Of a DNA stretch of 64,000 nt, positions 35,790 to 47,129 are shown piece after piece. The position numbers were made by a program, and so were the translations under genes. The notes under the pieces are model-generated. The model was not told where the DNA came from. It did not search any database and saw nothing but the letters and a program-made list of their open reading frames with translations. The first letter of the stretch is position 1. Each line of letters starts with the position of its first letter. The DNA is from Castanea sativa (Eukaryota; Streptophyta; Magnoliopsida; Fagales; Fagaceae): assembly GCF_040712315.1 (NCBI RefSeq), contig NC_134013.1, forward strand, positions 85,442,001 to 85,506,000, read 5' to 3'.

Positions 35790-36459
35790 ACTTAGCTTAT
35801 GAATTGAATCAAAAGAATTATTTTGAGAAATCCTTTTTAACAACAGTACTAGAGTATTATTTTAGGAAAAACTTATTATAACACTCGAGAATTACCACCC
35901 AGTTAGTGATGATTGTTGTCCATTAGGTGGGGAGTATGTTCCATGTAGAATACTACCAAGTACCAAATCAAAACAGATTCAACAACAGTCATTGAAAAAA
36001 ACATGATTCAAGGACTTTTATAGAAGTGTTGATTCCGGGATTCTAGTGTTTTAAAATGATTCCTTTATTTGCATATTTGAAATTTGAAGGTCCTCTCCCT
36101 CATATCTCATATATGTTTTTTGCTAGTTCATTTGCTTACCTTCTTCTTCTTCTTCTTCTTCTTCTTTTTTTTTTTTTTGGAGAGAGGCCATTTTTTTATT
36201 AGACCGTAGGAATAGATGTCATCCATCTAAATATCATAATTAATAGACAATCCCAATGATGTAAAAACTAAAAAGAAATTTTAAATCATAAATATATAAT
36301 TTGATGAGGAATAAGTAATTACACGGAAGATTTAGTGACGATGAACTCAGAAGAAGACCTTAGAACACCTGAAAATAAATTAAAGAAGGTGACTTAGGTG
36401 GCATTGGTGCAGTACTGGCCTATATAAGTACTACAATGTTTAAGTTAATAGCTTTGCAA
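35790..36459. other. Intergenic DNA
   Basis: No gene recognised. Contains a (TTC)n tract ending in a T-run at 36141-36178. Confidence 0.5.
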
Positions 36460-36472
36460 AGGTATGCTCTAC

Positions 36473-36588
36473 ATTGCTTTGTAACTTAACTGACACTTTA
36501 TGATATTTTTAATGAAAATATTCAAGAATCAAATCTCTTATTTATTGTTGTAACTATCAAATTTTAAGATAATAATAATTTTAAAAAA
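36473..36588 (+). mobile_element. Short SINE
   Basis: 116 bp flanked by an exact 13-bp duplication AGGTATGCTCTAC (36460-36472, 36589-36601). It resembles the elements at 42052 and 44999: an A-box-like start (TTAACTGACACTTTATG), a decayed B box (GAATCAAATCTC) and an AT-rich 3' tail. Confidence 0.78.
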
Positions 36589-36601
36589 AGGTATGCTCTA
36601 C

Positions 36602-37334
36602 CCTCCACTTTTTGTTCGGAAGCTATGCTCCACAGCCTCCACCTTGATAAACCTTTGTCTGTTTAATGCAATTTGATCATTAATTTATACGTTTACTCTG
36701 GTTGATTTTATTTTTGCTTTTAACAAATGGGAGATGAGCATTTAAATCTAGCTTGATAGCTTCTCTCTATTGTAAAGATGGGACAATGCCATTGTTTTAC
36801 AATAGTACTCTTACCACCTCCATGATTTGGAGATTTAAACATTTCAATAGTGCTTTACAATAAGTTTAAAAATACAATAAATTTACCACTCACTCTTTGC
36901 AAATGAAATAATACTTTTCTATGCATGAAGTGCTTATGGGTTTAGGGGGCAAGTAATTGAGTTGCAAAATTAATAACATATTAAGGTAGTAATTAATGTA
37001 TATGATGCCTGGTTACATATAAGAGTGATTTTGACAAATCTCAATCAACCATCCTAACAAATTAATAAAAAAAATTTGTAAAACTTCTCGTGTTAGCAGC
37101 ATTGCTGTAATCTTTAATGGTCCTCTGCATTTATTTTGTCTTACCTTTTTCAATAAACATGAATTAAAAGAAGGAAACAACAGCCCATAGCGTGCAACTT
37201 ACAAATGTCAAAAAGAATAAAAGAATTATATTATACGTATGTTACAACTTACATAGAGAATATGAAATAAATCAAAGAGTTGCAAAAATTAAAAAATAAA
37301 AGAATTGACACAAGGTTCCTAGTCCTATATTTGT
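36602..37334. other. Intergenic DNA and XTH-5 3' flank
   Basis: The last ~200 bases (AAAAGAATTATATTA, CAACTTACATAGAGAA, AAAAGAATTGACACAAGG) are shared with the 3' flanks of XTH-6 and XTH-7. The rest is AT-rich without a gene. Confidence 0.5.
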
Positions 37335-38437
37335 CTAGGATGTGGTACATTCTGTAGGAAGGCCTTGGGGAAGCCTCTTCGTGTCTGTGCAATAGTTGTA
37401 TATCATATAGTTCTTCTGCGCCCATTGCAATCTCTGCTGACTCGCTGAATCCAACTCTTGTGAGAGCCAAGCATTATTGCTAGAAGTAGAAGAGGGAGAG
37501 TTTGAAGCGCAGGAGGATGCCCCAGAGGTCCAAACACAAGCATTTGCGTTGAAGTTTCTATAGGAAGCAGTGAAAGGAGCTTGTGTCCAATCTGTCTTGA
37601 CGAGTCCACCCCTTGTGGCCCAATCATCAGCATTCCAGAGGCTAGAGTATATCCTCATTGGCTGATTCTTTGGGAATGGAACACCATTTGACTCCAAGTT
37701 CTTGAACTCTCTAATGGGAGTGCCGTCCACAGAGAAACTGAGATGAAAAAGGAAAAGTCAATACACAGTGTATAGGGAAAAAACTGGAACAGCTACATAA
37801 ATTTCAATACACAGTGTATAGGGAAAAAACTGGAACAGGTACATAAATTTTAACTAGTAAGAAATTGGTGCAATACTTACATAATGCGCTGGGGATTCCA
37901 AAGTATGGAGTAGGTGTGAAAATCTGCAGTTGGGTCAAACCATAGATAGAATTGCTGCTCTCTGTTGCCCTTGCCTTGGCTGAACACATTAGTGTGAAGT
38001 ATATAAGGATCACCACTCAGATTCCCCAAGAATTCAAAGTCTATCTCATCCCATGTTGATCCTTTCGAGGACAACTGCAGACACAGACATAAGCATTAGC
38101 TATTGAACATGTAGTCCTCTTTAAAATAGAATGAAGCACTAGTGTCAGAAATGCTTACATAATAGGCAGTGACAGTGCCAGCAGAGTTTCCAGGGACAAG
38201 CTTGAGCTGCATATCAATCTTTCCAAATAGATATTCATTCTTGGACTGGAATCCTGAGCCAGAAGTTTTGTCCAGTGATAGAGTAAGGAGCTCACCATTG
38301 TTGATTATATTAGCACGGCCATCTCCCCATGTAATGTCAAAGTCTTGGTTCAAATTAGCAGCAGAGGCAACCATCATTGACCCAAGAAGAAGCACTAGAA
38401 GGATTAAAGGAGCACATAAAGAAGTCATAGAAGCCAT
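37335..38437 (-). CDS. XTH: Xyloglucan endotransglucosylase/hydrolase, XTH-5 of array
   Basis: First of the second subfamily. Exons (- strand): 38159-38437, 37881-38074, 37335-37737; introns of 84 and 143 bp; 291 residues. Signal peptide about 1-27 ([20 protein letters not shown]...), DEIDFEFLG at 102-110 with the N-glycosylation Asn next, C-terminus LPTECTTS. Subfamily 2 differs from XTH-1 to XTH-4 in the signal peptide, [13 protein letters not shown], the NAC(V)W region and the C-terminus, and has shorter introns. Intron 2 contains a tandem duplication of about 46 bp. All catalytic residues are present. Function as for the family: wall xyloglucan transglycosylation or hydrolysis. Confidence 0.93.
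37757..37848. repeat. 46-bp tandem duplication in XTH-5 intron 2
   Basis: TCAATACACAGTGTATAGGG through ACATAAATT occurs twice in a row with one mismatch. XTH-7 intron 2 has a single copy. Confidence 0.93.
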
Positions 38438-38554
38438 GAATTCTATGTTAATGGGTGATAAGAAAATTGGAGTATTTCTGTGTTTGACTATTTGTAATGT
38501 AAGTGAAGATTACTGAGTGAAGAGATTGGTGTTGGCAGAACTAGTTTGGGCTGG

Positions 38555-38703
38555 TATTTATACTAGGCAATTAGGGTGTGAACTGTGAAGAGACTGTGAA
38601 GAGACAAAGCATAGGAAAGGCCATAGGAAGGTCGGGTTATGTAATAAGCTGTAGCCAGTTGTTGTCATGAAAAGTTATTACAAAGATAGCTGTTTGAATC
38701 GCG
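38555..38703 (-). promoter_or_regulatory. XTH-5 promoter: TATA box and conserved module
   Basis: TATAAATA on the - strand (38555-38562), about 118 bp before the start codon. The module at 38648-38703 reads GCTGTAGCCAGTTGTTG then AGCTGTTTGAATCGCGCC, the subfamily-2 form of the block seen in XTH-1 to XTH-4. Confidence 0.6.
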
Positions 38704-39057
38704 CCAACACCACCAAATAAACCTTCAATTATACATATAACACGCTGTTTTGCATAAGTTTCCCATGAAAGTTCCCAGTTACTGCTGTCCAGTTGTTATC
38801 ACCTGCCCTGCCTCTTTGGATTTTCCTACTTAAAAATTCATGAGAAACAGGGAATTGAAAACATATATGATAAAAAAAAAATTGCAACTCCACGAGCATT
38901 ACCACTGACCCAAGTACCAAAGACTGTACAGGTCATAAAGAAACCATAGGGAAAGTGAGTATCACATGTATACTCTAATCGGTCACGCGCTGTTGTAAGG
39001 TTATTAAATAACAAAAGTCATATATAAATAAAAAAAGGAGATTAGATGCCAATCTTA

Positions 39058-40010
39058 GACCATTCATTTGGCTAAATTTTTCCTTATATTTTACATTAAA
39101 AATTTATTTTTTTTAATTTATTTTACACTACCACATTTTCAAAACACGCACATTAGTTGATCTATTTTACAAATCTATTCTAAAATAATATTATTTATTC
39201 TTTTTTATTATTATTTATTAATACCTATTTATTATTATTATTTTCACTTCCCACTTTTTTTTTTTCAGCTCTCTCACCCAATTCTCTCTTTCCCTCACTC
39301 TTTCCCTCACAGCCACCTCACCTAGCCCGCCATCACCGCCGATCCAACTCGCCACCGCCTCAGCCCTCTGCCGATTCGCCCTCCCTCTCTCCTCCACCAC
39401 TGACCCTTCACCTCCCACCCTCAACCTACGACAGCAATGGAAGATCTGGCGGCAACAATGGAAGACCTGACGGCAGTAGATCGGGTGCAGATCCGACTAC
39501 GTTGGGCTTTTCACATGAGTTTTTTGTTGAGTATGATTTGGGCTGGGTTTGGATTTCCCGGTGAGTTTTGATTGATTTTGAGTTGTTTCTAGTGGGATTG
39601 TCTTGATTTTGAGTTGAGTTTTCTAATTGCTTTTCCATTGATTTGAGTTAATTTTCTGTTAATTTTCTATGCTAGGCTGCAGTGTTTGGTGGTTGGGTGG
39701 TTATTTTCTTCTTTCTTCTTCTTATTCTGCCACGTTGGGTTGTTGTAGGCGTTGGGGAAGCTGTTGGTTGTTGTAGACGTAGAGGAAGAGAAGTAGTTTG
39801 ATAGAGGAGAGAGAAAAAAAGAATAAAAAAAATTATTTGCACATGAATAGTAACTATGCATATATGCACGATTACTGTTCATTTGCAAAGCAATTGTGCA
39901 TATTTGCACATTTTTACAAATACTGATGTGGGTGTTTTTTGGGTTAAAATGTGCAAAATTGAGCACTTTTTGTATTTTGCACATTTTTGCAACCACTGAT
40001 GTGGTTGCTC
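39058..40010. mobile_element. PIF/Harbinger-type non-autonomous element
   Basis: 953 bp ending CTGATGTGGTTGCTC, flanked by the 3-bp duplication TTA (39055-39057, 40011-40013). The left end is decayed. The paralogous sites upstream of XTH-6 (near 44907) and XTH-7 (CAATCTTAAATGCTAT near 48832) lack it, which fixes the borders. The interior contains TTTTACA/TGTGCAAA-like repeats and a TC-rich stretch, as in 51068-52191. Confidence 0.82.
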
Positions 40011-40119
40011 TTAAATGCTATAATGGTATTAAGGAATAAAAGCTGGTAGTAGCTCAAATTTAAATATTGTATAATCGTGAATTAGAAAATGCGTACTTTG
40101 TACTATGTATAATTCTACA

Positions 40120-41100
40120 TTGTTGGGTTGGGTTAAGATTTTGAGCACCGGCAATTAACCAATAACTTGAGTTAATTAATTAGTTCAATTACATGTAAAA
40201 TCAATTATGGTACAATCAAATCACCAAACCAAAGTTGAATGCAGCGGGAAAAAAAAAGTTTGACACAGTGATTTGATCACGACGGGAAAACTTTTACTTG
40301 CAAAACCCTATCTGGTGAGTGTTTAGGTCACCACTCCTGAAGAATCCACTAACAAAAATAGAAGTTACAAGTTTAATGAATCTTACTCTATTTTGAAGTA
40401 CTTACCTACAGTAGAATATGCTAATTTATGAGAAAACTTAGGTCCAATCCCAATTGGACTACTTCCTGTAGCAAACTTCTTTTTTGCGCAAACCTCTAAT
40501 CATGACTAACACCACCACAATCGTTGTTTAATGTAGCTTTATGCAAATTTCTTCAATACATACCTTGATGAAGCGGTAGCAATTTGGCACAAAATCCTAA
40601 GAGCACAAATGTCGCAACAGCTCCATAGTTTGTGCATCTCTCTATGTATATGATGACAAACATAAAAATTTACCTTTTATTTGTCTTGGAGCTCTAGTGT
40701 ATGAAATCAAGAGGAGTCAAATCATTGTGGGCTGAAATAGAAATTATTGTTCAATTTTCTTGTAGCTCGATAGATCGAGAGTTGTCAAGCTAAGTATCGA
40801 AATTCATTTATTCTCAATAGATTGACAAGTATCAAGAGATTTCAAAATCCAATTTCTAGCAGCTTTACTTGAGCTTTCTTGTATTTTCAAATTATATTGC
40901 TTGTTTATGTCTTTGAACATACTCAAACTAAGACTGAATTACATATATAATTCATTTTTTCACATGTTTACCAACATCAAGAAATATGACCCTAACATAC
41001 ATGTATGAAATTACAAATCTTGTGTTTGCGTTGATTTTGTGTAACTTTGTGTTAGAACCCTATATTCTCTCCCCAAGTGTGTGCGTGTTTCTAAATAAAA
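40120..41100. mobile_element. Unclassified insertion upstream of XTH-5
   Basis: The paralogs upstream of XTH-6 and XTH-7 are contiguous across this point; here about 980 bp intervene, starting near TTGGGTTGGGTTAAG and ending near GTGTTTCTAAATAAAA. Possible flanking repeats CTACATTG/CTACAATTG are inexact. Size and lack of coding capacity would fit a solo LTR, but I cannot prove the ends. Confidence 0.45.
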
Positions 41101-42038
41101 AACTACAATTGTTTTTCTTTTTTAAATGGTCTTTCTAGAAGTAAAGGAAACATCTTTAAGTCAACTAACATCTCATTCTATTTTTGATATGTTTCGAATC
41201 TCTCCTACTTAAATGTATTGAAACAAAAAGTTAAGGAAGCAACTAACATTAGGATTTAAAGGTTGAAGTCTTAGTCCAAGTAATTTTTCACTTTAAAAAA
41301 TGAATTTGGTAAACAACCATTATTATCTTACCACCAACTGGACCATTATTTTCCCTATATATAAATGAATTTCGTAAATAACCATTATTCTTTTACCACC
41401 AAGTGGGCTATTATTTCCCTTTATATAAGCTCCAGAAATAAAAATAGCTAACTAATACACTACCAACCAAGGGCAGACCTAGGATTTCAATCAAAGGGCT
41501 AAAGTATAAGGAAAAAAAAAACCCAAATAATTATCTATTAGTATTAAGTATTAACAAACTACCAATCAAGATAAAAACAAAAAATGATTGTTTCTTAATA
41601 CAGGAAGATGAAATTATTTACCAACAACGACAAAAAAACACCAAATAATATTGTTTCTTAAGAGCATAAACTGTTGCAAAAAAAAAAAATTCATAAACCA
41701 AAACTTACTTTTGCCACTTTAATATAGCATTTGAAATGTCTCGTAGAATAATGTTTTTGGTATTTGGTGTTCTAAATGCTAAATATTTTAAAATTTACAA
41801 CACCTGATGCTAATACTCTAATACTGAGCTGATTATGATTTTTTATTTTTTTTAAGTTTTGTTTTTGTTAAGTTTTTGAGTTGGGTAATTGCTAGTTGTG
41901 TTAGACTAATTAAAAGAGAGGAGTCTAAGTTTTTAGAAGAGGAAGGCGCAAATCTAGAAATAAAAAAATATAACCAATAATTTTTTTTTCTTTGGGCCAG
42001 GAGCCGATCCCCTTTGGGCCCGTCCCTGCTACCAGCCC
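41101..42038. other. Upstream region of the subfamily-2 unit
   Basis: Shared with 45180-45720 and 52190-52450 (TGGTCTTTCTAG, GGATTTAAAGGTTGAAGTC, AAACAACCATTATTATCTTACCACC). No gene seen. Confidence 0.55.
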
Positions 42039-42051
42039 ATTTATAAGATTA

Positions 42052-42159
42052 TGAAAAGTCTTATGACTTAATTGACTTTTTATGATATTTTAAACAAAAA
42101 TGTTCAAGGTTCAAATCATTCACTTCCGGTTATTGAATTATAAGGAAAAAAAAAAACTT
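42052..42159 (+). mobile_element. Short SINE
   Basis: 108 bp with an exact 13-bp duplication ATTTATAAGATTA (42039-42051, 42160-42172), a TCTTATGACTTAATTGAC start, a B-box-like AGGTTCAAATCA and an A-run tail. Confidence 0.82.
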
Positions 42160-42578
42160 ATTTATAAGATTAACAACAAAAATCATTTGAAAAGTGAAAA
42201 AAGAAAAAGAAAAAGAAAAAGAAGAAACATAACTAAAATACCCAGTCTGAACGTTTGTAAAAACTCCACAATCTTTTAGGTTATAGAATTATGACGTGAT
42301 CTCCATTTTTTATGCCCGTTAACCTTATAGGCTAATAGTAGGCCTATTTAGCAAACAGGACAGGTCTTGCATTATTGGTTTTGACTTATTGGATATAAGA
42401 AAATTTATGGAGACACAAAATTTGACAAAACTTGTTTTATAAACAATAATGTGATATCAAAATAAGTGACAAATGCCATAGAATAAAAGAATTTGATTAT
42501 ATAAATGGCATACAGATTAATTAATCAATTGGGAATGTCAAAAATAAAAGAATTGACTTACAAGCTATCTTCTTATCT

Positions 42579-42645
42579 CTAGGACATGGTGCATTCCGCA
42601 GGGAGGCCGTGGGATAATCTCTCTGTGTCTGTGCAGCAATTGTCT
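42579..42645 (-). pseudogene. XTH relic: 3' end of exon 3 only
   Basis: The - strand reads NCCTDTERLSHGLPAECTMS then TAG, clearly the C-terminus of a subfamily-2 XTH (compare [20 protein letters not shown]). Similarity stops at about 42645, and no exon 1, exon 2 or promoter follows before the XTH-6 flank. The 3' flank to the left (AAAAGAATTGACTTAC) also resembles other XTH 3' flanks. It marks an eighth gene truncated by deletion. Confidence 0.85.
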
Positions 42646-43217
42646 TCCTATTTTGAATGCTGTTACTCAGGATGTATTGACACATTTATAAAAATAAATA
42701 AATAAGCAGAGCCTAGAGCGTGATAAAATACCTTAAAAAACTATTTTATCTATTTTAACATATAATAAATGATTAAATACTGATAAAATATTATATATTT
42801 TTTATGCATTCCTTGCTATCAAGAACGGCTAGTCTTGACTGTTTACTACAGTAAGAAGGCAAAAAGAATTTGTCTTTGGCTCCAGCAATGTTGGGCACGA
42901 ATTGGAGTTTGAGGCGGAAAAATGCTATTTTTCCACCATGGTGATGCTCTTAAGTAAATAAGGTTCTTGGTATTTTGGTCTTACCGTTACCAATAAAAAT
43001 GAATTTAATCCAGAGTGCAAAGTGAGTAAGCGTCTTTTTTTTTTTTAATGCGAGTATGTACACTTTTTTGTTCTATGTAACTGACAAATGTCTAAAAGAA
43101 TAAAAGAATTATATTACGTACTTCACAACTTACATAGAGAACATAAAAATAACCTGAGAGGTAGGAAAAATTGAAAAAATAAAAGAATTGACACAAGGTT
43201 CCTAGTCCTATTTTTGT

Positions 43218-44293
43218 CTAAGATGTGGTACATTCTGTAGGGAGGCCTTGGGGAAATCTCTTCGTATCTGTGCAATAGTTGTATATCATGTAGTTCTTCT
43301 GCGCCCATTTCAATCTCTGCTGACTTGCTGAATCCAATTCTTGTGCGAGCCAAGCATTACTGCTAGATGTAGAAGAGGGAGAGTTTGAACCGCAAGAAGA
43401 TCCCCCAGAGGACCAAACACAAGCATTTGCATTGAAGTTTCTATAGGAAGCAGTGAAAGGAGCTTGTGTCCAATCTGTCTTGATGAGTCCACCCCTTGTG
43501 GCCCAGTCATCAGCATTCCAGAGGCTAGAGTATATCCTCATTGGCTGGTTCTTTGGGAATGGAACACCATTTGACTCCAAGTTCTTGAACTCTCTAATGG
43601 GAGTGCCATCCACAGAGAAGCTGAGATGAAAAAGGAAAAAGTCAATACAAAGTGCATATATACGGGAAAATTGGGAAAAGGTACGTGAATGAGAATGAGA
43701 AATTGGTGCAATGCTTACATGATGCGCTGGGGATTCCAAAGTATGGAATAGGTGTGAAAATCCGCAGTTGGGTCAAACCATAGATAAAACTGTTGTTCTC
43801 TGTTTCCCTTGCCTTGGCTGAACACATTAGTATGAAGTATATAAGGATCACCACTCAGATTTCCCAAAAATTCAAAGTCTATTTCATCCCATGTTGATCC
43901 TTTTGAGGATAACTGTAAACAAAATATTCAAAGAGAAAATAAGCATTAGCTATTGAATATGTAGTCTTGTTTAAAATTGAATAAAGCACTAGAGGCAGGA
44001 AAGCTTACATAATAGGCAGTGACAGTGCCAGCAGAGTTTCCAGGGACAAGCTTGAGCTGCATATCAATCTTTCCAAATAGATATTCATTCTTGGACTGGA
44101 ATCCTGAGCCAGAAGTTTTGTCAAGTGAGAGAGTAAGGAGCTCACCATTGTTGATGATATTCGCACGGCCATCTCCCCATGTAATGTCAAAGTCTTGGTT
44201 CAAATTACCAGCAGAGGCAACCATGATTGACCCAAGAACAACGGGCACTAGAAGAATGATTAAGGGAACACTTGAAGTAGTCATAGAAGCCAT
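43218..44293 (-). CDS. XTH: Xyloglucan endotransglucosylase/hydrolase, XTH-6 of array
   Basis: Exons (- strand): 44009-44293, 43719-43912, 43218-43620; introns of 96 and 98 bp; 293 residues. Signal peptide about 1-29, DEIDFEFLG at 104-112 with the adjacent N-L-S sequon, C-terminus LPTECTTS. Subfamily-2 features are as in XTH-5. Distinct residues include [10 protein letters not shown] in the C-terminal domain and AGNLNQDFD after the signal peptide. It has the shortest introns of the array, and no frame damage. Confidence 0.93.
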
Positions 44294-44370
44294 TAGTATT
44301 TGACTATTTATAATGTAAGTGAAGCTTGCTGAGTGAAGAGATTGATGTTGTAAGTATTAGTTTGGGCTGG

Positions 44371-44500
44371 TATTTATACTAGGCAATGAGGATGTGAAGA
44401 CACAAAGCAAAGGAAGGGCCATAGGAAGGTCCAGTCATGTAATACGCTGTAGCCAGTTGTTGTCATGAAAAGTTATTGCAAAGAGAGCTGTCTGAATCGC
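44371..44500 (-). promoter_or_regulatory. XTH-6 promoter: TATA box and conserved module
   Basis: TATAAATA on the - strand at 44371-44378, about 78 bp before the start codon. The module is at 44446-44500 (GCTGTAGCCAGTTGTTG ... AGCTGTCTGAATCGC). Confidence 0.6.
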
Positions 44501-44998
44501 ACTAACTCCACCAAATAAACCTTCTATTTATACATGCATATAGCACACTGGTTTGCATTTACTACTAATGAAAGTACCTCGTTACTGCTGTCCAGTTCTT
44601 ATCACCAGCCTGCGTCTTTTATACTTATTTTTTGAAAGCACCAGCCCTGCCTCTGCCTCTGAATAAACTAAAAAGACAATGTATGAATCATAAAGAAACC
44701 TCAGGGAAAGTGAGTATGACATGTATACTCTAATCTGTCACGCTCTCTTCGAAGGTGGGATTTTATTATTATTTTTAAAAAAGGACCTTATCACCTACCT
44801 AATATATTTTGGCTCACAAAAGTTTTACACCACTTTTATTCAATCCTCTCATACAGGTAATTAATGTAACCAAAAGCATAATATAAACGAGGAGATCAGC
44901 TGCCAATCTTCAATGCTATATTGGTCATAAGGGAATGAAAACAAGTGGGAGCTCAAATTTAAAAATGCATAATCGTAAATTAGAAAATGTATACTATG

Positions 44999-45108
44999 GT
45001 TAAGAGTTTTGTAGGTCAACTGGTTAACATCTTTTGGTATTTTTAATGGAGATATCTAATGTTCAAATCCCCTCTTTATGAACTATTAAATTTTTTAAAA
45101 TGAAATAA
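44999..45108 (+). mobile_element. Short SINE
   Basis: Starts GTTAAGAGTTTTGTAGGTCA, has an A-box-like AGGTCAACTGGTTAAC and a B-box-like GTTCAAATCCC, then an AT-rich tail. The flanks (AAATGTATACTATG / AAAGTGCATTCTATG) look like a diverged duplication. The paralogous site upstream of XTH-7 (near 48955) is empty. Confidence 0.65.
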
Positions 45109-45121
45109 AAAGTGCATTCTA

Positions 45122-46618
45122 TGTAGCATCATTCATGAAGAATTTTATGAGTCTTAAAAGGGAAACTATAATTTTTTTTTTCTTTTTTAAATAGTCTTTC
45201 TAGTTTCTACAAGTAGAGGAAACACCAATTAATGACCTTAAGGTCAACTAGCATCTCATATTCTTGTTATTGTTAAGAGAGACGTTTCAAGGTTAAAACT
45301 TGCCCCCTCCTACTTGAAATGTATAAAAATAAGTAAATAAATAAATAAAAAGGAAACATTTGGATTTGAAGGTGGAAGTCTTAGTCCAAGTAATCTGTCA
45401 ATTTTGAGTAATGGTTTTCTCTTACAATTAACTGGTATAATAACAAATTGACAAACCATGATACAACTAAGAACAATGCTGTACCAAGAAAAATTTCTGT
45501 TGGACACTTTTTAACAAATGAATGTGGGAAGTGGACCACTATTCTTTTTTCTTTAATACAAATCTTCTGTATTATTTTTTGTGTTCCATATTATATTTCA
45601 CTATTTACAACTTGTCATGTATTCTCAACTATCCTTTATATAGGCTGACTGATGCACTATAACCCATTTCTAAGATTATTTAGCCAAAAAAACCATCTAT
45701 AAGATTAACCAAAAATAAATAAACTCCTTAAAAAAAATGCAAATAAACTCCTTATAATGCACGTACACCTTATAGGCTAACAATATGCAAACTTTGGCAA
45801 ACGGGTTAGGTCTCATGTGTTTGGTTTTAACCTATTAAATATGGGTTAAAATGTGTATGGACCACAAATAAATCAGACTTTACAACCCAAAAAAAAAAAA
45901 AAAAAAGTCACACTAAAGCAGGTCGTCAATTTCCTCACGTTAGAAACCATGCCATATCGTTGGGTTTGGGTCAGACAGCCGAGCTGCAATTGGCTATACC
46001 TGGGTTAGTTCAATCTGTTAGGTCAGTTGGGCTGACTATTGGACTGGGCCTTAAACGTGTTCTTAAGTTAGAATGGGTTGGAGCCTGAATGTGTGTATTT
46101 TAACTTGAATGGGTTGGGCTTCAAAATTTTATATATATATAATTTTTTTTGAGTAAATAATTTTGTTTTTCTTAATAAATCAACCAATGCATGAATACGG
46201 GACATTTTTAAACCATTAAATTTTGGACTCCATTAATATTTGGGTCTCTATTAATTGAATTCATTGACAAATTTTTAACATTTAAATATAATTTACAAGA
46301 GTTTAAGCTAATTCCATAATCATCATCATAGTTTACGAGGTCTTATTTTGATAGCTAGCAATGATTTAGATGCACTAACTTTCTTTTACTAATTCTTAAA
46401 AGATCAATTAAAGCTAAAATACATAAGGACCACTCAAATATTTCCTAGGCTTGGAGGTTGCAAGGTCCTCTAAAGGTATTATTGTCTGAATCTGGCTATT
46501 TGGGTTGCAAATCAATAAAATTTTCGATGGAGGAGCTTTTGAAGTTTTCAATTCATGAGGGAGAGCCACTAAGCCCCTAAGCACCAATTAGCTGTTTCCA
46601 CTAAGCACAAATTAGCTA
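45122..46618. other. Upstream region of the subfamily-2 unit, XTH-6 copy
   Basis: Shares long collinear stretches with 41100-42450 and 52190-53100, including a GGTTGGGC/CTGGGTTAG-rich part at 45945-46120. No gene. An A-run lies at 45890-45905. Confidence 0.55.
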
Positions 46619-46708
46619 GCTAACTTATTCACTAAACCCCTCGGATTTCGGCAATTTACTAATCTACTCTCCAAGATGGGCATCAACAACATATATGTTC
46701 CATCTTGA
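46619..46708 (+). pseudogene. Ty1/copia pol fragment, C-terminal end
   Basis: The frame reads ANLFTKPLGFRQFTNLLSK then MGINNIYVPS and a TGA at 46706-46708, the characteristic C-terminus of Ty1/copia RNase H. It is followed by a G-rich polypurine-tract-like GAGGGGC and TATTAAGATTTTGTTG, which may be the start of an LTR. A stop lies upstream in frame, so it is a scrap of an old insertion. Confidence 0.72.
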
Positions 46709-47129
46709 GGGGCTATTAAGATTTTGTTGTTATACGACTAGTAGTTTAGTGAATAGGTTCAGTAGACTACATGTATCTTATTATTTGTCTCAAACATGTG
46801 GATTGCCAAGCGTATAGATATGATTGGTTCTTAGTAAGATTGTTGACGATTGCCAATAATAATTTTCCTAGTTTTTAACAATTCTTAATTTTTTTTGGGT
46901 CACACTGTTATCAATAAACATGAATTAAAGAAGTAAACCAAGCTTTTTAGCTTGCCGAGAATGTAAAAACTTCCATGTAACCAGTAACAGTAAGGGACAA
47001 ATGTCTAAAAGAATAAAAGAATTATATTCCGTAGTTTATAACTTACATAGAGAACACAAAAGTAGTAATCAGAGAGTTACAAAAAAATAAATAAAAGAAT
47101 TGACGCAAAATTCCTAGTCCTATTTTTGT
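46709..47129. other. Copia LTR remnant and XTH-7 3' flank
   Basis: The first ~150 bases probably belong to the copia LTR. From about 46985 the sequence is the conserved subfamily-2 XTH 3' flank (GACAAATGTCTAAAAGAATA). Confidence 0.45.
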
